Counted from the first letter of the stretch, positions 1 to 8,012 are shown. The stretch: DNA of 17,956 bases from an uncultured Bacillota bacterium (GCA_947383275.1 CANDCW010000054.1:1-17956), one strand, 5' to 3'. The notes: generated by a model from the letters alone, not told the origin. Made by a program: numbers and translations.

Positions 1-391
1 ACACGCCGTCTTTCTTATCATAGCTGATGTTCGCCAGCTTTTCGTAGTTGTTGGTACGCTGGTTCAGCGTCTCCTTCACCAGCTCCCGGGATAAAATATC
101 GGCGCTGGTGCGTTTATTGTCCCGGCAGTAGGCCAGGTAGATATTGGTCTCCCCCATGGCCGTCACCGGGATGCGCTCCCGGATGTCGCCGGTGGCGGAG
201 CGGAACGCGTCCCCCACGGACAGCCGGGTGCCGCCGGCGTAGGGGATGCCCATGTCCTCGCACAGCTTGGACAGATCCTCTTTGTCCACCAGCAGGTTCG
301 CCAGGGAGAAATAGAGAAACTTGCCCAGCATATGGGCCTCGTCGCCCTGGGACGTGCCAATAAAATCGTGCATATCAAATACGTTATCCAT
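1..391 (-). CDS. Unknown protein, C-terminally truncated by the window edge
   Basis: The N-terminal 130 residues are present and the rest lies off the left edge. The ATG at 391-389 is preceded by AGGAGG about 7 nt upstream, which fixes the start. The protein opens MDNVFDMHDFIG and looks soluble and mixed in composition (for example GKFLYFSLANLLVDKEDLSKLC), with no membrane segment or signal peptide. It is the last visible gene of the leftward array, 18 bp after the primase-like gene, and so is probably cotranscribed with the replication genes. I do not recognise it with certainty. It could be one of the uncharacterised DUF families common on Clostridia mobile elements (DUF6744 came to mind but cannot be verified here). 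No function is proposed. Confidence 0.75.
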   Translation of the reverse strand, partial: MDNVFDMHDFIGTSQGDEAHMLGKFLYFSLANLLVDKEDLSKLCEDMGIPYAGGTRLSVGDAFRSATGDIRERIPVTAMGETNIYLAYCRDNKRTSADILSRELVKETLNQRTNNYEKLANISYDKKDGV

Positions 392-409
392 ACTTGCCCT
401 CCTGTTTTT

Positions 410-1474
410 TCACATGGCCTCTACCCGACTGAGAAGGTAATCATCGATCCCCTTGTACGCCGGGTCCCATGTGTATTTCGTGTATTTTAGGCCCTTGATG
501 GCCTGCACTTCCCTCCGCATCGCCAGCACGGCATTGCGGACATCTGGGTTGGTCATTTGGTCCATATCCATGGCCTCCACCACCCGGGAGACGCCCAATC
601 CCATCAGCGTTTTCTTCAGCCCGCGGATGGCATTTACCCCGCCCACGCACACAAACAGCGCGTCATGGGCCAGGTAGCTGGCCACGTCCCCCTTTAGCGG
701 GCCCTCCGTGAGGAAGGCCCGCTTTTGGGTGGTGTCGCCGGTGACATGGATGTAGGAATAGCTGCGCGTGCCGTTGGGCAGATCCCGGCTGGACAGCCAG
801 CGGTATTTTCGGTTTGGCTTGTCCGCGTCGTCCAGGCGGATCTTCATGCCCTGGATCAGCCCGTTTTTGTTGCGGACAGGGATCAAGAAGCCCTTTGGGC
901 CGGTGATCGTCCAATCGCCATAGTAAGTACGGAACCCCGGCAGCCCCAGCAGCTCATGGCCACAGGAGCGGAGCAGGGCGGCCAAAAGCCGCCGCCCCGC
1001 CTCCGTTTCCGGCATACTTCGGTACTGATTTGCCTGGATGCGCTCCTCAGACAGCCCCCGCTCCAGCAGGTTTTCCCGGTGCTTATCCAGCAGCGTCAGG
1101 TGGTCCAGCATGGCGGTGTACGCCTCATGCCGCTGTTCCAGGGGCAAGGGCTGGCGTTCGGCGTCCGATGGGGATGCTTCCCGCCTGGACATGGGGTAGA
1201 CCTTGCCCTCCTGTTTCAGCGCCTGGTATGCCTCCCGGTTGGTCACGCCCATGAGCCGGGCGTACAGCGTCACGCTGTTGCCATGGGCGCCGCACAGGTG
1301 GCAGCGGTACTGGTCGGTGGCGGTGTTCAGGCTGAGATGGTACTTCCCCGGTCCGTGGTCGTGGCAGAAGGGGCAGGTGGCCTCCACCTCCCGGTGTTTC
1401 AATGTCCGGGAGTCCAAAGCAATGCCGCACCGTCTGGCCGCGTCCACGATGGGGATTTTTTCGTATTGCTTCAC
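410..1474 (-). CDS. CHC2 zinc-finger / Toprim primase-like protein
   Basis: 354 residues. A DnaG-type CHC2 zinc finger lies at about 34-61 (C34xxC37 ... C58xxC61). A Toprim-like domain follows, with the acidic residue in FLTEGPLKGD (E257), the DxD-like pair in AMDMDQ (D303/D305) and a terminal KGIDDYL motif (341-347) seen in plasmid and phage primase C-terminal domains (DUF3854-like). Family knowledge suggests a role in primer synthesis or origin handling on the element. The protein is much shorter than a DnaG (about 600 residues), and I see no clear RNA-polymerase core N-terminal to the Toprim, so catalysis is uncertain. The start is GTG at 1474, but AGGAGG is about 15 nt away. A CTG two codons upstream would be better spaced, so the start is open by a few residues. 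It begins 19 bp after the stop of the Rad50-like gene. Confidence 0.82.
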   Translation of the reverse strand: MKQYEKIPIVDAARRCGIALDSRTLKHREVEATCPFCHDHGPGKYHLSLNTATDQYRCHLCGAHGNSVTLYARLMGVTNREAYQALKQEGKVYPMSRREASPSDAERQPLPLEQRHEAYTAMLDHLTLLDKHRENLLERGLSEERIQANQYRSMPETEAGRRLLAALLRSCGHELLGLPGFRTYYGDWTITGPKGFLIPVRNKNGLIQGMKIRLDDADKPNRKYRWLSSRDLPNGTRSYSYIHVTGDTTQKRAFLTEGPLKGDVASYLAHDALFVCVGGVNAIRGLKKTLMGLGVSRVVEAMDMDQMTNPDVRNAVLAMRREVQAIKGLKYTKYTWDPAYKGIDDYLLSRVEAM

Positions 1475-1493
1475 GGCCAGACGGACTCACCTC

Positions 1494-3302
1494 CTACGCC
1501 GCCTGCCGCTGGGCCAGGTTGATGGGCCGCACAGGCCGCACCGCCAGCGGCGCGCCGCTGACGCATTTGGCCATGATGACCTGCCCGGTGGGCCGCACGT
1601 TGTTCAGGTCATCCACCGACTCCATGTTGTCCACGAACACCGGGTAATTGCGCCCGGTGAGCCGCTTCATCAGCTCGGACACCTCCATCCCCGCCCGGAT
1701 CTTCTCGGACAGGGAAAGCCGGTCATAGCGCCGCCCGCCGTAGGTAAACTTGAACACGTCTTTCCGCTCCCCGGTGGACTTTACCACGTCGTAGAGGGAG
1801 ATCTCCACTCGGTTCATTTTCAGCGCCGAGAAGGTCAGCTTTGCCCGTTCGCTCACATAGATGGCAACGTCGGCGATCAGCTTTTTCAGCGCCGTGATCT
1901 TGTCCTGGGCGGCTTTGATCTTTCCGTCAAAGTCCTCCGGCCTCTGCTCCGCCGCGGCCTGGGCCGCCTTCAAATCGGCGACGCACTCCCGTAGTTCCTC
2001 CCGGCACTCCTTCAACTGAGCGTACTCCGCCTCAGAGAGATTTCCGTACTCCAAATCAGAAGTAAGCTGCTGGATCTGGGAGCGCAGATCGTCCGCGGGG
2101 CTGTCCTCCGTCTTTTGGGCCCGAAGGCCGGCCAGCTGCCCTTCCAGCTTGGCTACATCATCGGCCTGGAACTGCTCAAAGACCGCCCTGGCCTTGGCGT
2201 CGTTCTCCGTCAGCTCATTGAGCTGGGCCCGCTGCTCCTGTCCGGCGGCGATGGCCGCCTTTGAGGACTGTTCCAGAGCGGCCCGGATTTCCGGCAGGGC
2301 CTCCTCAGTAATGAGGCGGCGGCAGGTGGGGCAGGGCGCGCCGGGGACACAGGCGTGGAACGCCTGCTTGTCCCGGTTGAACCGCTCGGCCAGCTCCGCC
2401 AGCCGGGCGTTGGCCTCGGCCACGGCCTGGGTGTAGGGGGACTGGTATTGCTCCGCCCTCCGGGCGGCCAGCTTCCGCTCTACTTCCAAAATTTCCGCGT
2501 CCAGGGGCGAGCCGTCCCGGGCCGCTTCGTCGTAGCGGGCGCTGAGCTCCACCAGCCGCTGCTCCATGGCCTTGGCGTCCAAGCCGCCGAACCGCTTGGC
2601 CTCCAGGGATTCCACCGTCCTGATAAGGGTGTCGCGGCGGGCGGACAGGCCCTCTACAGTCCTGCTCCAGTCCTGGGCCTGGCTGTCCGCCAGATCCTTC
2701 TGACCCTGGAGGTAGATGATGGTCTCCTCCAGCTCCCGGATGTCCGCCCGCTTTTTCTTCAGGTAGGTGTCCGGCGAGAGAAGCTGCTCATGCTCCAGGG
2801 CCGCCCGGGTGGCGTCGGAGAGCTGGGCCAGCACCGCCTCATGGGAAATCAGGGGCAGGTGCCGCTCCAGCAGGTTTTTGCCATCCTCCCCCAGCTCCTC
2901 GATGAAGTAGAGAGGGTTAAAGATGGACAGGAATACGTCCTTCTCTCCAAACAGTTCGGTGAGATCCATCTGGCGGATCTCGCAGCTGTCATAGAGGATG
3001 GTCATGCGGTTTTTGTGCCGGGTGCGGGTGAGCACATGGGCCGTGCCCGTTTCATCCACAAAGCTCATGGTGATGGACACATCGGGCTGAACCTCGTTGT
3101 GCAGCCGGTCGATGCCCCGCTCCCCGAAAAAGGGGAGGCCGGTGACTACGAAGGCGATGGCGTCTGCGATGCTGGTTTTGCCCCGTCCGTTGCCGCCGGT
3201 GATGACTGTAGGATTGCCGAACACCAGGTTCGTAGGCTCCACATAGGATTTGAACCCGGCGATGGTCATGTCGGTGATCTGAAAGCTTTGGATTTTCTCC
3301 AT
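1494..3302 (-). CDS. Rad50/SbcC-like AAA ATPase with zinc-hook CxxC
   Basis: 602 residues. The N-terminal Walker A is GGNGRGKTS (36-44). Long coiled-coil stretches at about 160-310 and 340-480 flank a CPTC motif (C324/C327) at the turn, as in Rad50/SbcC zinc hooks. A signature-like segment lies near 527-546 (RLSLSEKIRAGME), and a Walker B at 553-561 (YPVFVDNMES) carries a D-N where D-E is usual, with E561 close by. Rad50-family ATPases tether and process DNA ends, usually with an SbcD/Mre11 nuclease. No nuclease gene is visible here. At about 600 residues it is shorter than chromosomal SbcC (about 1000) and matches compact phage or plasmid versions. The ATG has GAGGAG 6 nt upstream. It lies directly between the Rad52-like and primase-like genes, which supports a recombination-dependent replication role (inferred). 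Confidence 0.88.
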   Translation of the reverse strand: MEKIQSFQITDMTIAGFKSYVEPTNLVFGNPTVITGGNGRGKTSIADAIAFVVTGLPFFGERGIDRLHNEVQPDVSITMSFVDETGTAHVLTRTRHKNRMTILYDSCEIRQMDLTELFGEKDVFLSIFNPLYFIEELGEDGKNLLERHLPLISHEAVLAQLSDATRAALEHEQLLSPDTYLKKKRADIRELEETIIYLQGQKDLADSQAQDWSRTVEGLSARRDTLIRTVESLEAKRFGGLDAKAMEQRLVELSARYDEAARDGSPLDAEILEVERKLAARRAEQYQSPYTQAVAEANARLAELAERFNRDKQAFHACVPGAPCPTCRRLITEEALPEIRAALEQSSKAAIAAGQEQRAQLNELTENDAKARAVFEQFQADDVAKLEGQLAGLRAQKTEDSPADDLRSQIQQLTSDLEYGNLSEAEYAQLKECREELRECVADLKAAQAAAEQRPEDFDGKIKAAQDKITALKKLIADVAIYVSERAKLTFSALKMNRVEISLYDVVKSTGERKDVFKFTYGGRRYDRLSLSEKIRAGMEVSELMKRLTGRNYPVFVDNMESVDDLNNVRPTGQVIMAKCVSGAPLAVRPVRPINLAQRQAA

Positions 3303-3315
3303 GTTCCGCTCCTCT

Positions 3316-4197
3316 CTACGCCGCCTGGGGCTGTGTCTCCGCGATTTTGAACTCCTCCAGCATATAGTAGACCACGGTATCCTTCTGCCGCTTTTCCAGC
3401 TTTGCGTTGGCTAAAACAACGCCCACGGCCAGCTCGGGATGCTCTCCGCGCACAAAGGCTTCCAGCTTGTCCCCCTGGGAGGACTCCAGCTTCAGCTGGG
3501 TGCTGCTGGAATTCATGCCCTTGTTGATCCGGGCATGGCGGATAATGTAGGTGATGCCCTCCGGTTTGCTTCCGCCCGCAGGCATCCCTTCGGTCTTACC
3601 GCCGGATGTTTCAGCCGGCTTGGCCTGTCCCGCCGGGCCTTCGCCGCCGCCCTCCGTCTCCGCCTGGGGCCGCAGACCGCCGGCCGGGGCCGGAGTGAGG
3701 TTCAGCTTGCCCAACATCTTGAGATAGGCGTAGTCCAAACGCTCCTGCTGGTCCTTTTTCATGTACCAGGTCTTGCCCCGCTTTTCCACGTCCACAAAGA
3801 CCACATCCATGTTATACAGCACCCGGCCGATGCCCCACTGGACGGCGGCTCGCTTCATGCTGTCGGACAGACCGCCCTTCACAGGCTCGATGTCCGAATT
3901 CTCAGCGCCGTCCCATTTGGTGATGAAGCCCTCTCCATAACGGATGGAGATGCCGCACAACTGGGCTTCTTTTCCGCCGGCGCCGTGCCAGGGCTTGAAC
4001 TCGTTGTACCAGTTCTCCGCCCCCACCACGTCATCCAGCCGGCCCATGATGGCCCGGTTGGTAACGTAGGGGACGGCAATGCCCAGTTCCCTTGCCTCGA
4101 TCACCTTTTGCAGCCGCCATTCTAAATCCTCCGGCGCGAAGGGCATGGCCAGCTCCGCCTGGATCTGTCTCGGGTCTTTTTCTTTCACTGTGTTCAC
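3316..4197 (-). CDS. Rad52/Rad22-family single-strand annealing protein
   Basis: 293 residues. The N-terminal 130 residues fit the Rad52 fold: MPFAPEDLEWRLQ, then YVTNRAIMGRLDDVVGAENW, a basic/aromatic core, and the DSMKRAAVQWGIGRVLYNM segment typical of Rad52-family annealing proteins of phages and plasmids. Residues about 170-210 are a Gly/Pro/Glu-rich linker. The C-terminal part (from about 215) is a separate small beta-rich region that could bind ssDNA or SSB (inferred). The family anneals complementary ssDNA for recombination or replication restart. The start is a GTG at 4197 that overlaps the upstream stop as GTGA. A second in-frame GTG at 4188 has GAGGTGA at ideal spacing and may be the true start. 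The neighbouring Rad50-like and primase-like genes form a coherent recombination/replication module. Confidence 0.85.
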   Translation of the reverse strand: MNTVKEKDPRQIQAELAMPFAPEDLEWRLQKVIEARELGIAVPYVTNRAIMGRLDDVVGAENWYNEFKPWHGAGGKEAQLCGISIRYGEGFITKWDGAENSDIEPVKGGLSDSMKRAAVQWGIGRVLYNMDVVFVDVEKRGKTWYMKKDQQERLDYAYLKMLGKLNLTPAPAGGLRPQAETEGGGEGPAGQAKPAETSGGKTEGMPAGGSKPEGITYIIRHARINKGMNSSSTQLKLESSQGDKLEAFVRGEHPELAVGVVLANAKLEKRQKDTVVYYMLEEFKIAETQPQAA

Positions 4198-4871
4198 CTC
4201 GCGTCCAAAAAGTCTCTCAGTGTTCCGCCGTCCGGCACCAGCACATCGGTGTAATAGTGGGACGGCGTTTTCCCCTTCATCTGCTCTAAGAGGTCGCGGT
4301 ACTCGGCATGGAGCCGGTTGTTGTCCCTGGAATAGAGGTCGTTGTTGTTGGGCAGGCGCAGAAGATAGCCCATCAGCGTGTGCAGCCGGGCGGGGTCCCT
4401 GTAGATGGGCAGGGCGTTGTTCCCAGTGCAGATGCTGTTGTTCCCATGCACGTTGGAAAATGGGTAACGGTAAGTGGGCGTGTCCGGCGTCAGCCGCCGC
4501 TCATCCTTCGCCACGCAGACCCGGCATCCGGCCACCTTGCCCTCCTGGGGCATATACTGGAAGCCGAACACTAGCCGGGGCAGCGGGAAATCCCGGTACT
4601 CGGTGTCATAGTAGGTGATGTCCGCGTACAGCTCCGGATAGCGCATGAAATAGGTGACGTACTTCTTCTCCATCACCACCGCGATGCAGCCCTCGGGCAG
4701 CAGCCCGGTAGGGCGGCGTTCATCATCATAACGGCTGGTGAGGAAGCAGTCGCACAGGGCCTGGGGCGTGATGTTTTTATGGGTGGTGACGCCGCCCGCT
4801 TTTTGCTGCTCCACCACCACCTCGCCGCGCTCGGTGCTGATGTGGATGGTCATATCAAATTCTGGCCGCAT
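4194..4871 (-). CDS. E2-like conjugating protein, PRTRC protein B type (Prok-E2_D)
   Basis: 225 residues. The diagnostic segment is YPFSNVHGNNSICTGN (136-151), which matches the PF.NV...G.IC.G pattern that carries the candidate catalytic cysteine (C148) of prokaryotic E2 family D / PRTRC protein B. An earlier stretch, VFGFQYMPQEGKVAGCRVCV (101-120), would be the central beta strands. PRTRC B proteins are predicted ubiquitin-conjugating-like enzymes working with a ThiF E1, a ubiquitin-like protein and a JAB peptidase. All three partners are predicted in this same operon (10960-12363 and 10184-10963). The ATG at 4871 has GGAGG 7-8 nt upstream and overlaps the previous stop (ATGA), so translation is coupled. 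The assignment rests on motif recall, not a search. Conjugating activity has not been shown for this family as far as I know. Confidence 0.72.
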   Translation of the reverse strand: MRPEFDMTIHISTERGEVVVEQQKAGGVTTHKNITPQALCDCFLTSRYDDERRPTGLLPEGCIAVVMEKKYVTYFMRYPELYADITYYDTEYRDFPLPRLVFGFQYMPQEGKVAGCRVCVAKDERRLTPDTPTYRYPFSNVHGNNSICTGNNALPIYRDPARLHTLMGYLLRLPNNNDLYSRDNNRLHAEYRDLLEQMKGKTPSHYYTDVLVPDGGTLRDFLDAR

Positions 4872-5440
4872 CACGCAGCCTCCTTCCATTCGTTTGGCAT
4901 CGAGTAGATGGGGACGATCTTGTTCAGACCCAGCACCGCTTCCAGCTGCCGGTTCAGCTCTTGAAACCCGTCCAGGATTTCCATAAATGCCATGGGCAGT
5001 TCCTCCAGCCCATAAAACTCCTCGTTCGAGAAAAACAGGACACACCAGCGTCCCCGATCACCGGCGGACAGCCGCCAGCCGTAGTCATAGCTGTAGCTGT
5101 TCAGACGGAAACCCTCGTGGATCACCTGCTCGGCGTTTCGGCGGTAGGGGTTGATCCCCTCCTCCAGCCCTTTTTCCGTTTCAAGCCGTGCGCACAGCTC
5201 ACAGAAGCGGTCTACCATGGGATCGGACAGCACCCAGGTCTCTATACCCGATTCCTCGTTATAGTAGCTGCTGGTATCTTCAAAGATCGACACAGCCAAT
5301 TCCATGGACAGCTCATAAAACGCGTCTTCATCCAGGGGAATGCTGTTAAACGACGGCCACCCTTTTTTCAATCTTGGATTGTCATGAACCGTTTTCGCCA
5401 GGTACAGCATATGGAAAAAGTAAGAACTCAGATCCTCCAT
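4871..5440 (-). CDS. Unknown protein (189 aa) coupled to the E2-like gene
   Basis: Acidic, predicted mostly helical protein starting MEDLSSYFFHMLYL, with no signal peptide, membrane span or Cys cluster. The central part has RRNAEQVIHEGFRLNSYSYDYGWRLS (positions about 100-125) followed by a strand-like WCVLFF, suggesting a mixed alpha/beta fold. The ATG at 5440 has GAGGTG 5 nt upstream. Its stop overlaps the start of the E2-like gene by the ATGA arrangement, so the two are translationally coupled and probably act in the same process. I do not recognise the family. It could be an adaptor or substrate factor of the ubiquitin-like system, or an unrelated plasmid maintenance protein. Confidence 0.72.
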   Translation of the reverse strand: MEDLSSYFFHMLYLAKTVHDNPRLKKGWPSFNSIPLDEDAFYELSMELAVSIFEDTSSYYNEESGIETWVLSDPMVDRFCELCARLETEKGLEEGINPYRRNAEQVIHEGFRLNSYSYDYGWRLSAGDRGRWCVLFFSNEEFYGLEELPMAFMEILDGFQELNRQLEAVLGLNKIVPIYSMPNEWKEAA

Positions 5441-5449
5441 GGCGGCACC

Positions 5450-5749
5450 TCAGCAAAACACGCGCGCCGCCTTGGGGGCGGGCGGAACCCGGGCCACAGT
5501 CTGCGCGAACTGGGCGAGATTCTGCGACGTTTTATACAGCCTGTCGTAATACTCCTCCAGCGCGGGCACGTCGTCCGCTTCAAAAGCGTCAAAGTCGATG
5601 TCCCCCAGGCGGAGAAACTCCCCCTCTAGATTGGGGCGCAGAATATGCTCCAGCAGATAGGGGTTGACGCCGTCATCCGGCACATACAGCTGCTCCTTCG
5701 CCTGGGAAAACCGGGTGGACAGCAGTTTCAGGTTCAGCTTCATACTCAC
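5450..5749 (-). CDS. Small unknown protein (99 aa)
   Basis: Reads MSMKLNLKLLSTRFSQAKEQ and then an acidic helical region (GDIDFDAFEADDVPALEEYY, about 50-69), ending in PKAARVFC. It has no recognised domain. The start is GTG (5749) or the ATG two codons in (5743); a GGGGGTGG purine tract lies 5-13 nt upstream, so the choice is not decided. It sits 12 bp after the 94-aa gene and 9 bp before the 189-aa gene. A C-terminal cysteine is present but there is no di-glycine tail, so it is not an obvious ubiquitin-like modifier. Function unknown. Confidence 0.68.
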   Translation of the reverse strand: MSMKLNLKLLSTRFSQAKEQLYVPDDGVNPYLLEHILRPNLEGEFLRLGDIDFDAFEADDVPALEEYYDRLYKTSQNLAQFAQTVARVPPAPKAARVFC

Positions 5750-5761
5750 GCGCCCACCCCC

Positions 5762-6046
5762 TCAACAGTCGCTGGGGAGCAGGACGGTGGTGGTGGAACG
5801 GTCCGATTCCGTGATGATCCAGAACTTCTCGCCGGCCTGGGTCTGGTAGACAGACAACAGCCTGTCGCCATCGCGCAGCGCCTGCTCGTTGCGCTGCCAA
5901 TCGGACTGGCACACATCGCCCCAGTCCCCGCTCAGGTGACGGTTGATGGCGGCGTCCACCTCTCTGCGGGGGAGCGCGTTCTTTGCGTTGCGGGTGATCA
6001 TCAGCCTGCCCGGGTTGAACCGGGGATTCACAGTAATAACACTCAT
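5762..6046 (-). CDS. Small plasmid-related protein (94 aa)
   Basis: Starts MSVITVNPRFNPGRLMITRNA. It contains SGDWGDVCQSDWQRNEQAL (about 39-57) and ends WIITESDRSTTTVLLPSDC. This layout resembles a small conserved family often annotated simply as plasmid-related protein on bacterial plasmids and integrative elements, where a basic N-terminal segment precedes a compact alpha/beta core. No catalytic motif is visible and the biochemical role is unknown. The ATG at 6046 has AGGAGA 6 nt upstream. It starts 12 bp after the methyltransferase stop, and orphan methyltransferases and this family do co-occur on mobile elements (from memory, not checked). Confidence 0.75.
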   Translation of the reverse strand: MSVITVNPRFNPGRLMITRNAKNALPRREVDAAINRHLSGDWGDVCQSDWQRNEQALRDGDRLLSVYQTQAGEKFWIITESDRSTTTVLLPSDC

Positions 6047-6058
6047 AAAAATTCTCCT

Positions 6059-7474
6059 CTACGTCAGCGCCTTGAAGCCGTTGGGCGTCAAGATGTTGAA
6101 TATCATTTTGTTGGTAATGGTCTCGTGGAGCTCAGCGCCAGTGTGCCGCCCCTTGGCGTCAAACTGCTCCTCCGTCTCGTTCCGGGTCACCTTCACAATC
6201 CGTCCCTTGATGACGTGGGGCGTGTCACACTCGATCAGGCCGTTAATCAACCCCGAGCCGCCGATCAGACCGATCTGGCTGATGGACAGGGGCAGCGGCG
6301 GGCGCTTCACCCCGCTGTCCAGCTCGCTGCGGGCCATCATCCGCTGGAAGCTGTCCGAACGGCCCAGCTGCCGCTCCAGCTCCTTCTTGTTGAACTTCTC
6401 ACCCCGGAAGGTCTTTACCTCCAGCGGTTTGGCTGGGAGCGCGTAGCGCCCCTCGGGCAATTCCGTGAGGCAGGGAATGGAACCGGGATGGGTGGAAAAC
6501 CACTCCAGCCATTGGGTATCCTGGGGAACAACATCCCGTTTTTTTCGAGTGCCCAGGATGGCCGCCTGCTTGAACTTTTTGAACTCGGCATCGGTAAACC
6601 GCCACAGGCTCAGGTTTTCAAAATTGTCCGTCAGTACCCGGCAAATATCCGGCGTGAGCCGGTAATAGGGGATCACATACACCAGCAGCCCGCCCAGGGC
6701 AAGCGTGCCCAGACTTTCGATGAGGAACCGCTTCTCGTGCCGCGCCCGGCCGCCGCTCTCATTGAGGACGGACAGGTAGGGCGGGTTGAGAAACAGCAGA
6801 TGAAAGGCGTTGGCGCTGACCTGGCTGAAAAAGAAGCTGCCGAAGCCCACCCGATGGAGCCGGGTCTGTGCCTCATCGGCCCGGGCCCCGTCCAGCTCCA
6901 CGCCGTAGGTGTAGCAGTTGTTCCCGTCGGCCATCTGCCGCAGAGCCTTTCCGCAGCCGCAGCAGGGGTCCAGCAGGTTGGTGGTGACACCCTCCGGGAA
7001 CTGGACGCCCTTCAAAATCAGCGAGATGTTGTCCGGGTCGGTGGGGTAATAGCCCATTTTAATGTTGTTCATCAGCCGCCCCACCACTTGGGCGTTGGTA
7101 GTTCCGTCCACGGGAAGCCGGGCGGCAAAGCCGTTCAGCGCGTCGTATACCGGGCGGTAGGTATTGCTCAGCAGGTCAAAGCCCAGCAGGCCCTCCTTCA
7201 GCTGTCCCGCGTTGGCGGCCAGATGGTATTCCTCCACCTCCATCAGCAAAAGCTGGACCTCGCCCAACGCCTCAGCGAGCCGCTTCCGGGCATTTTGCAA
7301 ATCATTGTACTCGTCCCGGGCGGCGGCAAGGTCGGTGTTTCGGTGCTGCTCCACCCTGGCCCGGCACAGCACCATGGCCTGGGTGAGCTGGGGGACTTCA
7401 CTTTGAAGCCCCCGCAGCCTCTCCAGGGCATAGCTGCGCTGTCCGGCCTGAGATACGTCAGGCTGCCCGCTCAT
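6059..7474 (-). CDS. SAM-dependent N6-adenine-type DNA methyltransferase
   Basis: 471 residues. An N-terminal helical/coiled-coil region (about 15-90) precedes the catalytic domain. YYPTDPDNI (142-150) leads into the SAM-binding motif LLDPCCGCG (167-175), then a GVELD strand (191-195), and the target-base motif NPPY (230-233) preceded by LLFL. NPPY is characteristic of exocyclic amino (adenine N6) methyltransferases. The C-terminal half would hold target recognition. The overall plan resembles DUF6094-type methyltransferases of plasmids. No cognate restriction nuclease is encoded nearby, so a solitary protective or regulatory role is likely (inferred). The ATG at 7474 has GGAGGAGG 5 nt upstream and overlaps the end of the previous gene by 17 bp. 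Confidence 0.87.
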   Translation of the reverse strand: MSGQPDVSQAGQRSYALERLRGLQSEVPQLTQAMVLCRARVEQHRNTDLAAARDEYNDLQNARKRLAEALGEVQLLLMEVEEYHLAANAGQLKEGLLGFDLLSNTYRPVYDALNGFAARLPVDGTTNAQVVGRLMNNIKMGYYPTDPDNISLILKGVQFPEGVTTNLLDPCCGCGKALRQMADGNNCYTYGVELDGARADEAQTRLHRVGFGSFFFSQVSANAFHLLFLNPPYLSVLNESGGRARHEKRFLIESLGTLALGGLLVYVIPYYRLTPDICRVLTDNFENLSLWRFTDAEFKKFKQAAILGTRKKRDVVPQDTQWLEWFSTHPGSIPCLTELPEGRYALPAKPLEVKTFRGEKFNKKELERQLGRSDSFQRMMARSELDSGVKRPPLPLSISQIGLIGGSGLINGLIECDTPHVIKGRIVKVTRNETEEQFDAKGRHTGAELHETITNKMIFNILTPNGFKALT

Positions 7475-7907
7475 GGGCGCCCTCCTCCCGCACCGACGCC
7501 AGAAGGAACAGCAGGTCGGGATAGCTCATCTCCGCCAGATCCCGGCGGGTGAGATACAGATTCCGCCCGCCGGTGTAGTCTTTGCTGTGGCGGACGGTGC
7601 GGTAGAGCAGCACCCGCTCCCGGTCGCAGCAGGGCTGGGACAGATGGACATACAGCCCGTTGGTCTGCCACATCCCGATCAGGGAGCAGTCCCCAGGCAC
7701 GGCGATGCCGCCGGGATTAGAGTGCGCCTCGGCGTCCCGCAGGCCCAGGTCTTTGCCCAGCGCCCGGAGGAATGTCCGGCCCGTATTCAAAAATTGCTTC
7801 TTCGCGCCGTTGGGGCCGCTCTCTTTCCCGCCCCAGATATAGCTCAGCTCCTGGCCCAGCAGCCCGGCCAGCCTGCGCATATTCCTTTCCTGTGATTTGT
7901 GGGACAT
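7458..7907 (-). CDS. Unknown protein (149 aa)
   Basis: Starts MSHKSQERNMRRLAGLLGQE. It contains a central CSLIGMWQTNGLYVHLSQPCCDR region and a positively charged RHSKDYTGGRNLYL stretch, ending in an acidic tail. I do not recognise a domain; the basic composition would suit nucleic-acid contact, but that is speculation. I chose the ATG at 7907 because AGGAGG stands 8 nt upstream. The frame stays open upstream to an ATG at 7988 and a GTG at 7997 with poorer spacing; that longer form would add 27-30 residues and would encode through a 26-bp dyad at 7935-7960. It overlaps the methyltransferase start by 17 bp. Confidence 0.68.
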   Translation of the reverse strand: MSHKSQERNMRRLAGLLGQELSYIWGGKESGPNGAKKQFLNTGRTFLRALGKDLGLRDAEAHSNPGGIAVPGDCSLIGMWQTNGLYVHLSQPCCDRERVLLYRTVRHSKDYTGGRNLYLTRRDLAEMSYPDLLFLLASVREEGAHERAA

Positions 7908-7934
7908 TTTCTTGACCTCCTCGATGTAATGGGA

Positions 7935-7960
7935 GGACAGGAAGCGGCCGCTCCCTGTCC
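7935..7960. repeat. 26-bp near-perfect dyad
   Basis: Left arm GGACAGGAAGCGG and right arm CCGCTCCCTGTCC match at 12 of 13 positions with no loop, centred on a GCGGCCGC core. It lies just upstream of the best ribosome binding site of the 149-aa gene. It could be an operator, an mRNA hairpin that masks translation, or a chance GC-rich feature inside coding sequence if the longer start is used. Confidence 0.5.
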
Positions 7961-8012
7961 CTTGGTTCGCCCGCAGCCTCGTTGTCATAGGCTTCACATC
8001 CTTTGCTTCCGG

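Noticed and set aside
5645..7552. Long plus-strand open frame (635 codons) opposite the methyltransferase region
   Set aside because: It lies antisense to several genes with clear motifs and ribosome sites. Its protein is low in complexity (Gln/Pro/Val/His/Gly-rich), as expected for a shadow frame in GC-rich DNA.
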